Both the position numbers and the translations under genes were made by a program. From assembly GCA_035292585.1 (NCBI GenBank), contig DATDPU010000013.1:124001-188000 (forward strand): a DNA stretch of 64,000 bases. Reading direction: 5' to 3'. This DNA is from DASSFZ01 sp035292585 (GTDB lineage Bacteria > Chloroflexota > Anaerolineae > Fen-1058). A model generated the notes under the pieces. The model worked only from the letters and a program-made list of their open reading frames with translations. It made no database searches and was not told where the DNA came from. This document shows, one piece after another, positions 1 through 7,706 of this stretch (positions are counted from its first letter, which is position 1; every line of letters begins with the position of its first letter).

Positions 1-1
1 A

Positions 2-262
2 GAAGGCTTCGGGATTCCCGTGCTCGAGGCCGGGCTGGCGCGGCTGCCGGCTTTTTGCGCGGATATCCCGCCGCTGCGTGAAAGCGGCGCGGGGTTGGCG
101 CACTATTTCGACCCGAACGCTTCCGCGATCGAGGTTGCGGCAGGTATTGTGACTGCGCTCGAAGCCGACCGGCCAGGTTTACTGCGCCGCCGCGTTCGAC
201 ACCACTTCACCTGGTCAAGCATTTTCCGTGAGCAAATCCTCCCGCTGTTGGAGACGCCATGA
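2..262 (+). CDS. GT4-family glycosyltransferase, C-terminal fragment
   Basis: Only the last 86 codons lie in the window; the start is upstream of base 1. The fragment opens with EGFGIPVLEAG, the E-x7-E nucleotide-sugar binding motif of retaining GT4 (GT-B fold) glycosyltransferases, followed by the usual DIPPLRE-type segment and a C-terminal helix rich in W/F/R (HHFTWSSIF). Its stop overlaps the next start (ATGA), so it is translationally coupled to the Usp-GpgS gene. That neighbour suggests a role in glucosylglycerate-type solute or lipid glycosylation, but the acceptor cannot be read from this fragment. Confidence 0.8.
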   Translation, partial: EGFGIPVLEAGLARLPAFCADIPPLRESGAGLAHYFDPNASAIEVAAGIVTALEADRPGLLRRRVRHHFTWSSIFREQILPLLETP

Positions 263-2103
263 CGAGTCGATCGACAGGCATGTATCGGATTCTGATTCCA
301 ATCGATAACGACACTTCCGCGCCGGCCTTGGCGCCGCTGGCCGCCGCGCTGCTGGGTAACCGCCACGGCGAGATTGTGCTGGTCGGCTCGGTGACCGTGC
401 CGCCGGAGCGCAATGTAAGCGAAGGCGCGAGCGAGGCGCAGGCCCGGCGTCAGACGCTCGTCAACCTCAAGGCGCGCTATGCCGACCTGCCCCTCCGCGT
501 GAAGCCGCGCATTCGCGTCGGGCACACCCCCTGGCGCGCCATCACGACGGTGGCGACGAGCGAGGCGATCGATCTGATGCTCGTCGCATGGAACGGCGAT
601 CCGGTCGCGCGGCTGATGGGCGTGCCGCTGGAGGTGGTGCTCGCCGAGACGCCATGTGACATCGCGCTGGCGCGCGGCGCCCACTGGCGGGCGGCGCGTC
701 GTATCCTGTTGCCCATGCGCGGCGGCCCGTACGCCGACCTGGCGCTGACCTTTGCGCTGGCGCTGGCCGAGACCGATCAGGGCACGGTGACGGTGCTGCA
801 TGCCGATCCGCCGGGTGACGTCGATAGCACGGCCGGCGCTTTCCTGCCGGTACTCAAGCACCTACCCCGCAGCCGCCAGATTCACGCGCAGGGCGATGTG
901 GCCGAAAGCATCGCCCGCGCCGCCGCAGCGCACGATGCGATTGTCATGGGCGCCTCGGCGCGCGTGGGCGAGACCGGGCCGAAGCCGCTCGGCCCGCTCG
1001 CCGCGCGGGTCGCGCGCAGCACCACGATCGATCTGATCATGGTCAAGTCGCCCACGGCCTACGTGCCCGCTGAAGACGAAACCGAATATCACGACCGGGC
1101 CTTGTCGATCCTCACCGACCAGTGGTTCGCCGAGAACACGTTTGATGCCGACGAATTCGCCGACCTGTCGCGGCTGGTCTCGATCAAGCGCGAACGCGGC
1201 CTGACGATTAGTTTGGGCTTGCCGGCGCTCGACGAGGAAGAGACGGTGGGCAAGGTCATCCGAACGTTGCAGCGCGGGCTGATGGATAAGGTGCCGTTGC
1301 TCGACGAGATCATGTTGATCGATTCGGGTTCGGCGGATCGCACGCGCGAGATCGCGCGGCGCTTGGGCGTGCCGATCTACGTGCACCAGGAAATCCTGCC
1401 GGAGCATGGCGCGCATCGCGGCAAGGGCGAGGCGTTATGGAAGAGCTTGCACGTGTTGAAAGGCGATCTGATCGCGTGGATCGATACGGATATCGTCAAC
1501 ATCCACCCGCGCTTTGTGTATGGCGTGCTGGGGCCTTTGCTCCAGCATGACACCATCCAGTATGTCAAGGGCTTTTACCGCCGGCCGATCCGGGTGGGCG
1601 ACAAACTCCAAGCCGGCGGCGGCGGCCGCGTGACCGAACTGGTGACCCGGCCGTTGTTCAACCTGTTCTTCCCGGAGCTATCGGGGCTGGTCCAGCCGCT
1701 ATCCGGCGAGTATGCCGGCCGGCGTTCGGCTTTGGAGCGCGTGCCGTTCTTCACCGGCTACGGCGTGGAGACCGGCTTGTTGATCGATTTGCTGAACGAG
1801 TTCGGGTTGGGCGCCATCGCGCAAGTCGATCTGCAAGAGCGCATCCACCACAATCAATCCCTCAGCGCGTTGAGCAAGATGAGTTTCGCCATCTTGCAAG
1901 TGATCTTCAGACGGCTGGAGGATCGACACAAGCTGCGCTTGCTGGAAGAGGTGAATCGCAGCATGAAGCTGATCCGCCACGAGCCGGGCCGGTATTATCT
2001 AGACATCGAGGAGATCGGCGACGTGGAGCGCCCGCCGATCATCACGTTACCGGAATATGTCGCCGCGCGCCAGCAAGCGACTAAAGTCGCGACTACTGCA
2101 TGA
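259..2103 (+). CDS. gpgS: Universal-stress-protein / glucosyl-3-phosphoglycerate synthase fusion
   Basis: 614 residues, about twice the length of ordinary GpgS (roughly 320). Residues 8 to about 270 look like two Usp (universal stress protein) alpha/beta domains (MYRILIPIDND start; second unit from AARRILLPMRGG). From about residue 316 a GT81 glycosyltransferase follows, with GLPALDEEETVG, the metal-binding DTD at 409-411 (WIDTDIVN), and downstream GGGGRVTELVTRPL and LSGEYAGRRSALE motifs. GpgS transfers glucose from an NDP-sugar to 3-phosphoglycerate, the first step to glucosylglycerate. The start at 259 overlaps the upstream stop; ATG 280 (MYRILIP) is an equally good start. The fusion could tie solute synthesis to nucleotide or stress sensing, but this is inference. 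Confidence 0.88.
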   Translation: MTSRSTGMYRILIPIDNDTSAPALAPLAAALLGNRHGEIVLVGSVTVPPERNVSEGASEAQARRQTLVNLKARYADLPLRVKPRIRVGHTPWRAITTVATSEAIDLMLVAWNGDPVARLMGVPLEVVLAETPCDIALARGAHWRAARRILLPMRGGPYADLALTFALALAETDQGTVTVLHADPPGDVDSTAGAFLPVLKHLPRSRQIHAQGDVAESIARAAAAHDAIVMGASARVGETGPKPLGPLAARVARSTTIDLIMVKSPTAYVPAEDETEYHDRALSILTDQWFAENTFDADEFADLSRLVSIKRERGLTISLGLPALDEEETVGKVIRTLQRGLMDKVPLLDEIMLIDSGSADRTREIARRLGVPIYVHQEILPEHGAHRGKGEALWKSLHVLKGDLIAWIDTDIVNIHPRFVYGVLGPLLQHDTIQYVKGFYRRPIRVGDKLQAGGGGRVTELVTRPLFNLFFPELSGLVQPLSGEYAGRRSALERVPFFTGYGVETGLLIDLLNEFGLGAIAQVDLQERIHHNQSLSALSKMSFAILQVIFRRLEDRHKLRLLEEVNRSMKLIRHEPGRYYLDIEEIGDVERPPIITLPEYVAARQQATKVATTA

Positions 2104-2153
2104 CGACCGACTTCATTTGTCCGTGTCCTATTTCCCGCCAAAGCTGGAAGCGT

Positions 2154-2265
2154 CAGTAGTTCACGAAACGTCCCGTAGCCTAGGGCCTTGTGCCCGTTTT
2201 TGCCGCCCACAACCCCACCAGGGGGCGCAAGCAGGGGGCTAAACTACGGATTTCGTGATGTACTG
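2154..2265. repeat. MITE-like element, family A copy 1
   Basis: 112 bp with imperfect terminal inverted repeats: left end CAGTAGTTCACGAAAC, right end reads CAGTACATCACGAAAT on the other strand. A near-identical copy lies at 52617-52706 in the his operon; this copy has about 22 extra bases in the middle. No coding potential. It sits between convergent gpgS and glnA. A non-autonomous mobile element is the likely explanation. Confidence 0.8.
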
Positions 2266-2333
2266 AGAGTCAATTTTACGAGCGGGAAATCCGGCCGAGG
2301 ATTTAGAAGGTGAAATCTCAAGAAGGATTGTGT

Positions 2334-2370
2334 CAAGACCTGCCAGGTTTCCGAGACCTGGCAGGTCTTG
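2334..2370. repeat. Perfect 15-bp hairpin between convergent genes
   Basis: CAAGACCTGCCAGGT (2334-2348) and its exact reverse complement (2356-2370) flank a 7-base loop, 11 bases from the glnA stop. There is no clear U-run on either strand, so it may be a dispersed palindromic repeat acting as RNA-end stabiliser or weak bidirectional terminator. Confidence 0.7.
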
Positions 2371-2381
2371 TGTTGTGGGGA

Positions 2382-3869
2382 TTACGCGTCGTAGTACAGA
2401 TAGAACTCGTAGGGATGCGGGCGCAGCCGGATCGGATCGACTTCGCGCGTGCGCTTGTAGGTCAGCCAGGTTTCCAGCACATCGGACGTGAACACGTCGC
2501 CCTTGAGCAGGAAGTCGTGATCGGCTTCGAGCGCGTTCAATGCTTCGGGCAGCGAGCCGGGTACCTGCTTGATCTTGGCCGCCTTCTCGTGCTCCTCGAA
2601 TACGTCGAAGTCCGCCGGGTCGCCCGGTTGGATCTTGTTCTGGATGCCGTCGATACCGGCCATCAGCATCGCGGCAAACGCCAGGTATGGGTTGCACGCC
2701 GGGTCGGGGCAACGGAACTCGATGCGCTTGCTCTTGGGGCTGTCCGAGTACATCGGGATGCGCACCGCCGCCGAACGATTGCGGCGCGAGTAGACCAGGT
2801 TGACCGGCGCTTCGAAGCCCGGCACCAGGCGGTGATACGAGTTGACCGTCGGCGCGACGAGCGCGAGCAGCGCCGGGGCGTGCTTCAACAACCCGCCGAT
2901 GTAGTAGCGCGCGGTCTCAGAGGTGAGAGCATAGCCGTCCTTATCGAAGAACAGGTTGCTGCCTTCCTTCCACAAGGATTGATGGACGTGCATGCCCGAA
3001 CCGTTGTCCCCCCAGATCGGCTTGGGCATGAACGTGGCGGTCTTGCCGTGCGCGTGCGCGAGATTCTTGATCACGTACTTGTACATCATCAAGTGATCGG
3101 CCATGTTGACCAGGCTGCTGAAGCGCATATCGATCTCGCACTGTCCGGCGGTGGCGACTTCGTGGTGATGCACCTCGACCGGCACGCCGGCCTCGGCCAG
3201 TTTCAGCACCACCTCGGAGCGGAAGTCCTGCAACGTGTCGGCGGGCGCCACCGGGAAGTAGCCCTCTTTCCAGCGCGGGCGGTGCGCCAGGTTCGGCTCC
3301 GTGCCGTTGCGGCCGCTGTTCCAGATACCCTCGTCTGAGTTGATGAAGTAGTAACCGGCGTTCTGCGTTTGATCGAAGCGCACGCTATCGAACACGAAGA
3401 ATTCCGCTTCCGGCCCCCAGTACGAAATGTCGGCAATGCCGGTCTGCTTGAGATACGCCTCGGCCTTCTGCGCGATGTAGCGCGGATCGCGGCTGTAGGG
3501 CTGGCGCGTGAGCGGGTCGAACACGTTGCACGTCAGCGTCAGCGTCGGCACGCTGCACGCCGGGTCGGCGACGGCCGAGCCTGGATCGGGCATCAGCAGC
3601 ATATCGCTTTCGTGAATGGCCTGGAAGCCGCGAATGCTGGAGCCGTCGAAGCCGATGCCCTCGACGAAGAGCGACTCGCTCAACTCTTCGATCGGCGAGC
3701 TGAAATGCTGCCAGGTGCCGGGCAGATCGGCAAACTTGAAGTCGACGATCTTCAAACCCTGTTCGCGCGCGTAGGCTAACACTTCTTTGGGCGAGGTGAG
3801 CGCAATCGGAGTTTTTCCATTATCGGCCACGACTGTTTCGGCTGAGATGCTGGATGCTTTGACTGCCAT
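2382..3869 (-). CDS. glnA: Glutamine synthetase type I
   Basis: 495 residues. It makes glutamine from glutamate, ammonia and ATP in the cytoplasm. The beta-grasp part (VDFKFADLPGTWQH, GFDGSS) is followed by the catalytic barrel with PEAEFFVFDSVRFD, HHHEVATAGQCEID, GSGMHVHQSLWK, NSYHRLVPGFEAP and FRCPDPACNPYLAFAAML. The usual adenylylation site (NLYDLPPEE type) is replaced by ADFDVFEEHEK with no tyrosine, so GlnE-type control is unlikely. The start has a clear AAAGGAGGAA ribosome site. It is last in a minus-strand set with an exporter and a GNAT-like gene; a GC-rich hairpin lies in the 82 bases just upstream. Confidence 0.97.
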   Translation of the reverse strand: MAVKASSISAETVVADNGKTPIALTSPKEVLAYAREQGLKIVDFKFADLPGTWQHFSSPIEELSESLFVEGIGFDGSSIRGFQAIHESDMLLMPDPGSAVADPACSVPTLTLTCNVFDPLTRQPYSRDPRYIAQKAEAYLKQTGIADISYWGPEAEFFVFDSVRFDQTQNAGYYFINSDEGIWNSGRNGTEPNLAHRPRWKEGYFPVAPADTLQDFRSEVVLKLAEAGVPVEVHHHEVATAGQCEIDMRFSSLVNMADHLMMYKYVIKNLAHAHGKTATFMPKPIWGDNGSGMHVHQSLWKEGSNLFFDKDGYALTSETARYYIGGLLKHAPALLALVAPTVNSYHRLVPGFEAPVNLVYSRRNRSAAVRIPMYSDSPKSKRIEFRCPDPACNPYLAFAAMLMAGIDGIQNKIQPGDPADFDVFEEHEKAAKIKQVPGSLPEALNALEADHDFLLKGDVFTSDVLETWLTYKRTREVDPIRLRPHPYEFYLYYDA

Positions 3870-3951
3870 AGTTTCCTCCTTTTATTTAAGTAGGGCGGTT
3901 CGTCGCCGGGGTGGTGACCGCGACGGCGAACCGGCTGGGTGGGTGATTGGC

Positions 3952-4350
3952 TTACGCCAGGGTCAACAAGGTATAGCCATTCGGCTGGAAGCCCAGTTGC
4001 GTCCACTGCTGCGACGAGTCGGCATCGGCGATGACGGCCAGCGGTTTTCGACTCGTGGCGGCCAGCTCGCGTACGGCGTGGATCAACAGCGTCACAACGG
4101 TGGAAGCGGCCGGGTGATCCGGCTGAACCTCCAGCGCGTCGAGCAGTACGGCGCGGTCCGGCTCGGGCACCACCCGCGCGCAACCGATCAACTCATAGCC
4201 TTCGATGACGCCCAGATAGACCGCCCGCATGGGCTTGTCGAGATCGGCTTCAAACAGCTTCCGTATGCGCAAGGGGTGACCGAGCCGTGTTTCTAAATTA
4301 CGAATTTGAAACAGTGATTTCTGATTCATGGGCATGCGCACAACTTCCAT
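3952..4350 (-). CDS. Small GNAT-like protein, function unknown
   Basis: 132 residues (126 if the internal MPMNQK methionine is used). The middle, RAVYLGVIEGYELIGCARVVPEPDRAVLLDALEVQP, and the end, SQQWTQLGFQPNGYTLLTL, resemble the core strands and last strands of the GCN5-related acetyltransferase fold. A clear acetyl-CoA loop (Q/R-x-x-G-x-G/A) is not visible, so catalysis is uncertain. It sits 39 bases after the LysE-type exporter and 82 before glnA, on the same strand, which suggests co-transcription and a possible link to amino-acid or nitrogen control. Confidence 0.7.
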   Translation of the reverse strand: MEVVRMPMNQKSLFQIRNLETRLGHPLRIRKLFEADLDKPMRAVYLGVIEGYELIGCARVVPEPDRAVLLDALEVQPDHPAASTVVTLLIHAVRELAATSRKPLAVIADADSSQQWTQLGFQPNGYTLLTLA

Positions 4351-4389
4351 AACTTGACCTCCAGAATAGTGTTCGCGGGATCGCCCGGC

Positions 4390-5022
4390 TCAGTTCAGTG
4401 GGCCGAGCATTTGCGAGGCCAGCGTAACGCTAAACAGAAGCAGCGCCATCCCGCAGACGAGGTTGACCAGGCGGAAGATGGCCGGCGTCATAATGCGTTT
4501 GCTCCAGCGGACGGCGAACGCCATGGCGAACGCCCACACCAGCGTACCCCCGGCGAAACCGGCGACGAACCAGACGGTCTGTGCGGTACTCGCGCCGATG
4601 GCGCCGGCGCCGATCAACGCGCCGCCCACCGACAGCCAGTAGCCCACCGCCATCGGGTTAGCCATAGAGATGAATATGCCGCTGCGAAATGCGCCATCGC
4701 GCGAGCGAGTGGCTTCAACCGTCGGCACGCCGGGCGCCTTAAGCGCATCGCGAATGCCCAGCACGCCAAGATAGACCAATACCAAGACGCCGGCGACGGC
4801 CAGCGCGCCGCGCAGCCAGGCCACTTGAGCCAGCGGCGCGAGGCCGAGCAGCGCGACACAACACCACAACAGATCGCCTAAGATGGAACCCAGCTGCACG
4901 TGCAAAGCTGGGCCGAAGCCGCCCCGCACGCCGCGTCGGACGGTTTCCAGGGTGACCGGCCCCGGTGGGGCGCTGAACGAGATGGCGATGAGTGCGCCGG
5001 TGAGCGCGGCAGTGAAGATCAT
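4390..5022 (-). CDS. LysE/RhtB-family amino-acid exporter
   Basis: 210 residues, almost entirely hydrophobic, with about six membrane segments. The N-terminal SFSAPPGPVTLETVRRGVRGGF is the family signature, and the mid-protein SMANPMAVGYW is a second conserved stretch. Members expel amino acids such as lysine, arginine, homoserine or threonine when the cell pool is high. The gene starts a minus-strand set that continues to a GNAT-like protein and glnA. A strong promoter (5141-5170) and a terminator-like hairpin (5048-5084) precede it, so expression is probably attenuated. Substrate unknown. Confidence 0.9.
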   Translation of the reverse strand: MIFTAALTGALIAISFSAPPGPVTLETVRRGVRGGFGPALHVQLGSILGDLLWCCVALLGLAPLAQVAWLRGALAVAGVLVLVYLGVLGIRDALKAPGVPTVEATRSRDGAFRSGIFISMANPMAVGYWLSVGGALIGAGAIGASTAQTVWFVAGFAGGTLVWAFAMAFAVRWSKRIMTPAIFRLVNLVCGMALLLFSVTLASQMLGPLN

Positions 5023-5047
5023 GGTTGACTCTCCGGTTAAAATAGAA

Positions 5048-5084
5048 ACGCCTCCCGGCGCAGCTTGGCAGCGCGGGGAGGCGT
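5048..5084 (-). terminator. Leader hairpin upstream of the LysE-type exporter
   Basis: On the minus strand the arms ACGCCTCCC and GGGAGGCGT flank a GC-rich inner stem, and TTTCTATTTT follows. It lies between the promoter and the start codon, so it is a candidate attenuator. A similar hairpin, also preceded by GGCCATGACGCC, precedes the permease at 15792. Confidence 0.65.
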
Positions 5085-5140
5085 CATGGCCTCAAAAAAA
5101 TGTTCAATTGGATTGCCGGTCAGTGTCCGGTGACGGTGCG

Positions 5141-5170
5141 ACTATAGCATACAGCGTGCGACTGTGTCAA
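5141..5170 (-). promoter_or_regulatory. Sigma70-type promoter of the exporter-glnA set
   Basis: Minus strand: TTGACA (5165-5170), 18-base spacer, TATAGT (5141-5146); a 17-base spacer with CTATAG is equivalent. Start of transcription is expected near 5134, giving a leader of about 110 bases containing the hairpin at 5048-5084. Confidence 0.8.
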
Positions 5171-5203
5171 GTCCCTAGTTGCCCGTGAGGTCTCTCAGAA
5201 GTT

Positions 5204-5228
5204 CGGACAGTAGTTGTACTGCTGTCCG
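5204..5228. repeat. Palindromic hairpin in the 5175-5330 spacer
   Basis: CGGACAGTAG and CTGCTGTCCG flank a TTGTA loop. Similar hairpins with the same CAGTTGTACTG / CAGTTGCACTG centre occur at about 54138-54162 and 56392-56414, so this is a dispersed repeat. The rest of 5171-5330 holds a second GC-rich inverted segment (5235-5290) and no gene that I can support. Confidence 0.6.
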
Positions 5229-5330
5229 TGTTCCGCCGGCCCACGAGGGCGGCTGCGCACTGCAACTGCGGAACGAACTGCTTGCGTGCAACCATCCGTC
5301 TAATTATCCGTAGGCGCCTTCATCAAAATC

Positions 5331-5930
5331 TCAAGCCCCAGACCTTGCTGCGGATCGTGATGTCCCGTTCGACAAGATGACCTCGGCGGCTTGCCGCATC
5401 GTCGTGCGCGACTCGCGCGCTCGGCGCTGGATGGTTAGATACGCTTCCTCTTCGCTCAAGCCGGTTTTGGTCAAGACACCTTTCGCGCGCTCGACCAGCT
5501 TGCGCGTTTCCAGGCTCTCGCGCAGCTCGGCGTTTTCACGCGCGGTCGCCTGCGCCTCTTCAAAGCGCGCGACCGCCACGCCGATCGCCGCCGCCAAATC
5601 GCGTTCGTTCACCGGCTTGACGAGATAGCCCTGGATCGGCAGCTGGGTTGCGCGCTCGATCAAGTCTTGTTGGCTGTATGCGGTCAGGATCAGGATCGGC
5701 ATCGGGTGTTTGCGCGCGATCACCTTGGCCGCTTCCAGTCCATCGGTCAACGGCATCTGAATGTCGAGGAGCGCCAGATCGGGATTGGCCGTGCGCACCA
5801 GGTGCAACGCTTCGCGCCCGTTGCTCGCCAATAACACCTCATGCCCCAATTCGGTCAACATCGTGCGCAGCCCGAGCCGGATAATCGACTCGTCGTCGGC
5901 CACGATGATTCTCAATCGTCTCACGATCAC
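5331..5930 (-). CDS. ANTAR-domain response regulator (AmiR/NasT family)
   Basis: 199 residues. Receiver domain at about 7-125 (IIVADDESIIRLGL, phospho-acceptor Asp near 56 in LALLDIQMP, LVKPVN). A helix then leads into an ANTAR domain at about 130-190 (KLVERAKGVLTKTGLSEEEA, ending RESRTTMRQAAEVI), which binds paired hexaloop hairpins in mRNA and blocks termination. GTG start, five bases after the sensor-kinase stop, so the pair is coupled. Family members often control nitrate/nitrite or amide genes. The neighbours here are gltB, amt and, further away, nitrite reductase, several with leader terminators. Target RNA is not proven. Confidence 0.93.
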   Translation of the reverse strand: MIVRRLRIIVADDESIIRLGLRTMLTELGHEVLLASNGREALHLVRTANPDLALLDIQMPLTDGLEAAKVIARKHPMPILILTAYSQQDLIERATQLPIQGYLVKPVNERDLAAAIGVAVARFEEAQATARENAELRESLETRKLVERAKGVLTKTGLSEEEAYLTIQRRARESRTTMRQAAEVILSNGTSRSAARSGA

Positions 5931-5935
5931 GCCCT

Positions 5936-7585
5936 TCAGGACTCGATCTTGATCTCCGCCAACGTCTGCGGCAAGCGGATCACGACCTGTGTGCCGGCCG
6001 GCCCGCTCTTGAAGCTCAACTTGCCGTGCAGGTCATCGCGCACGAGTGTTTCCACGATCTCCAGCCCCAGGCTCGACGTTTTCTCGGCCGGCAAGCCCAC
6101 GCCATCGTCGCTGACCTCGACCAGATACTCTTTCGCCCCGTGGCCGAGCCGGATGTGCACCGCGCCCGCCGTCCGGCCGACGAAGGCGTGCTCGAGCGCG
6201 TTCTGCAGCAGCTCGTTGATCACCAATGCGAGCGAGGTCGCCGGCTTCGAGGGCAAAATCACCGACTCGCCCTCGACTTTGATCTCGATGCGCAGATCGG
6301 GCCGCAGCATGTTCTGCGCGACGATCAGCGTGATGCGCTCGCAGACGTCCTTCACGTCGACCAGGCGGAAGCCTTCTTGCGCCAGCACTTCGTGGACGGC
6401 GGCGATGCTCAGGATGCGGTTGACGCTAATGTGCAGCACGTCTTGCGCCGTCAACAACTGGCCATCGCTCGCCTGGATACGCAGCAGCATCGCGACCGTC
6501 TGCAAGTTATTCTTGATGCGATGGTGCATCTCGCGCACCACGGCGGCGTTCGTGACCAAGCGCGCGTTCTCGATCGCTAGCGCGGTCTGATTGGCGAGCG
6601 TTGAAAACAGCGCGATCTGCTCCGGGCTGAAGGTGTGGGGCCGATCGGTGTAGCAATTCAACACGCCGATCACGCGCTCGCGCACGATCAGCGGCACGCA
6701 CAAGAGCGAGACCAGGCCCTCCTGTCGCGCCAACTCGGAGAAGCGATAACGCGGGTCGCTGCGCACATCGGTGACGGCGATCGGTTTCCGATCGCGGATC
6801 ACCCGGCCGGCGATGCCTTCGTCGGTTTTGAGCGGCGGGCGGGCGCGATATGCCTGGCTGGCGCTGCGCGTCGATTTCATCACCAGCTCGCTGCGCGTCT
6901 CATCGATCAGTTGCAGCGAGCACACCGGCGTGCCCATCACCTTGGACGCCATTTCCACCACGAGATCGAGCATCTCGTCGAGATACAGCGGCGAGGTGAC
7001 GGTTTCGCTGACTTTGGCCAGCGTCGTCAGCTCCGCGATCTGTCGATCCATATGCTCGTACAAGATCGCGCGATCCAGCGCGCCCGCGGCCAGATCGCCG
7101 ATCAACGAGAGCAGCTCGACTTCATCGTCCGAGAAGTCGTGCCAGGCGGCGGTTTGCACGTTCATGGCGCCGATCACGCGCTGTTGGCTGACGAGCGGCA
7201 CGGCGAGCAGTGAATGCAGCCCTTTCTCGCGGGTTTCCGGCAGAAACTTGAAACGCGGGTCGGTTTGCGCATCTTTGACGGCAACCGGGAGGCCGTGTTG
7301 CGCCGCCCAACCGGTGAGGCCCTCGCCCAGGTGGAGCGAGGCGCGTCCGAGGGCATTGCGCGCCAGACCGGTCGAGGCGCGCAGCCACAGCGTGTCGCTT
7401 CCGGCGTCGAGCAGGTAGAGCGAGCACGAGTCGACTTGCATCACCTGCGCCGTGCGGCGCGCGATCAAATCGAGGGTCGTGTCCAGGTTCCAGGCGGCAG
7501 ACAGCGCTTGCGCGATTTCCCGCAGGCTCGCCATCGCGCGCGTCAGGCGCACGTCGCGCTTGGGCTGAAGGGCAACGTCGGCCAT
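5936..7585 (-). CDS. GAF-GAF histidine kinase (HisKA_2 type)
   Basis: 549 residues with no membrane segments, so a cytoplasmic sensor. GAF domains at about 30-165 and 195-345 (each starting with a TTLDLIARRTAQVM- or MLDLVVEMASKVMG-like helix). A HisKA_2 H-box follows near 352 (MHHRIKNNLQTVAMLL), then a HATPase domain with the N-box LVINELLQNALEHAF near 457 and a G-box DDGVGLPAE. This kinase class typically pairs with ANTAR regulators, as seen next door. The GAF ligand (small molecule or redox cue) cannot be told from sequence. Confidence 0.93.
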   Translation of the reverse strand: MADVALQPKRDVRLTRAMASLREIAQALSAAWNLDTTLDLIARRTAQVMQVDSCSLYLLDAGSDTLWLRASTGLARNALGRASLHLGEGLTGWAAQHGLPVAVKDAQTDPRFKFLPETREKGLHSLLAVPLVSQQRVIGAMNVQTAAWHDFSDDEVELLSLIGDLAAGALDRAILYEHMDRQIAELTTLAKVSETVTSPLYLDEMLDLVVEMASKVMGTPVCSLQLIDETRSELVMKSTRSASQAYRARPPLKTDEGIAGRVIRDRKPIAVTDVRSDPRYRFSELARQEGLVSLLCVPLIVRERVIGVLNCYTDRPHTFSPEQIALFSTLANQTALAIENARLVTNAAVVREMHHRIKNNLQTVAMLLRIQASDGQLLTAQDVLHISVNRILSIAAVHEVLAQEGFRLVDVKDVCERITLIVAQNMLRPDLRIEIKVEGESVILPSKPATSLALVINELLQNALEHAFVGRTAGAVHIRLGHGAKEYLVEVSDDGVGLPAEKTSSLGLEIVETLVRDDLHGKLSFKSGPAGTQVVIRLPQTLAEIKIES

Positions 7586-7615
7586 GCCGGCAATTGTACC
7601 GCAAAGAGGAAAAAG

Positions 7616-7700
7616 CCATCAACGGACTTACAACGGATGAACGGATATCAACGGACACTATCCGTTTCCGTCCGTTTGTCCGTTTCCAGTCCGTTGATAG
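7616..7700. repeat. Inverted AACGGA-type spacer repeat
   Basis: Repeated AACGGAC/AACGGAT units on the left (CAACGGACTTACAACGG) meet their complements on the right (TCCGTTTGTCCGTTTCCAG), giving a large imperfect hairpin between gltB and the kinase. The same type recurs at 49865-49945 upstream of the his promoter. Confidence 0.75.
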
Positions 7701-7706
7701 ATTACC

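Noticed and set aside
2310..3338. 342-codon open frame antisense to glnA
   Set aside because: Shadow frame; glnA on the other strand has all family motifs.
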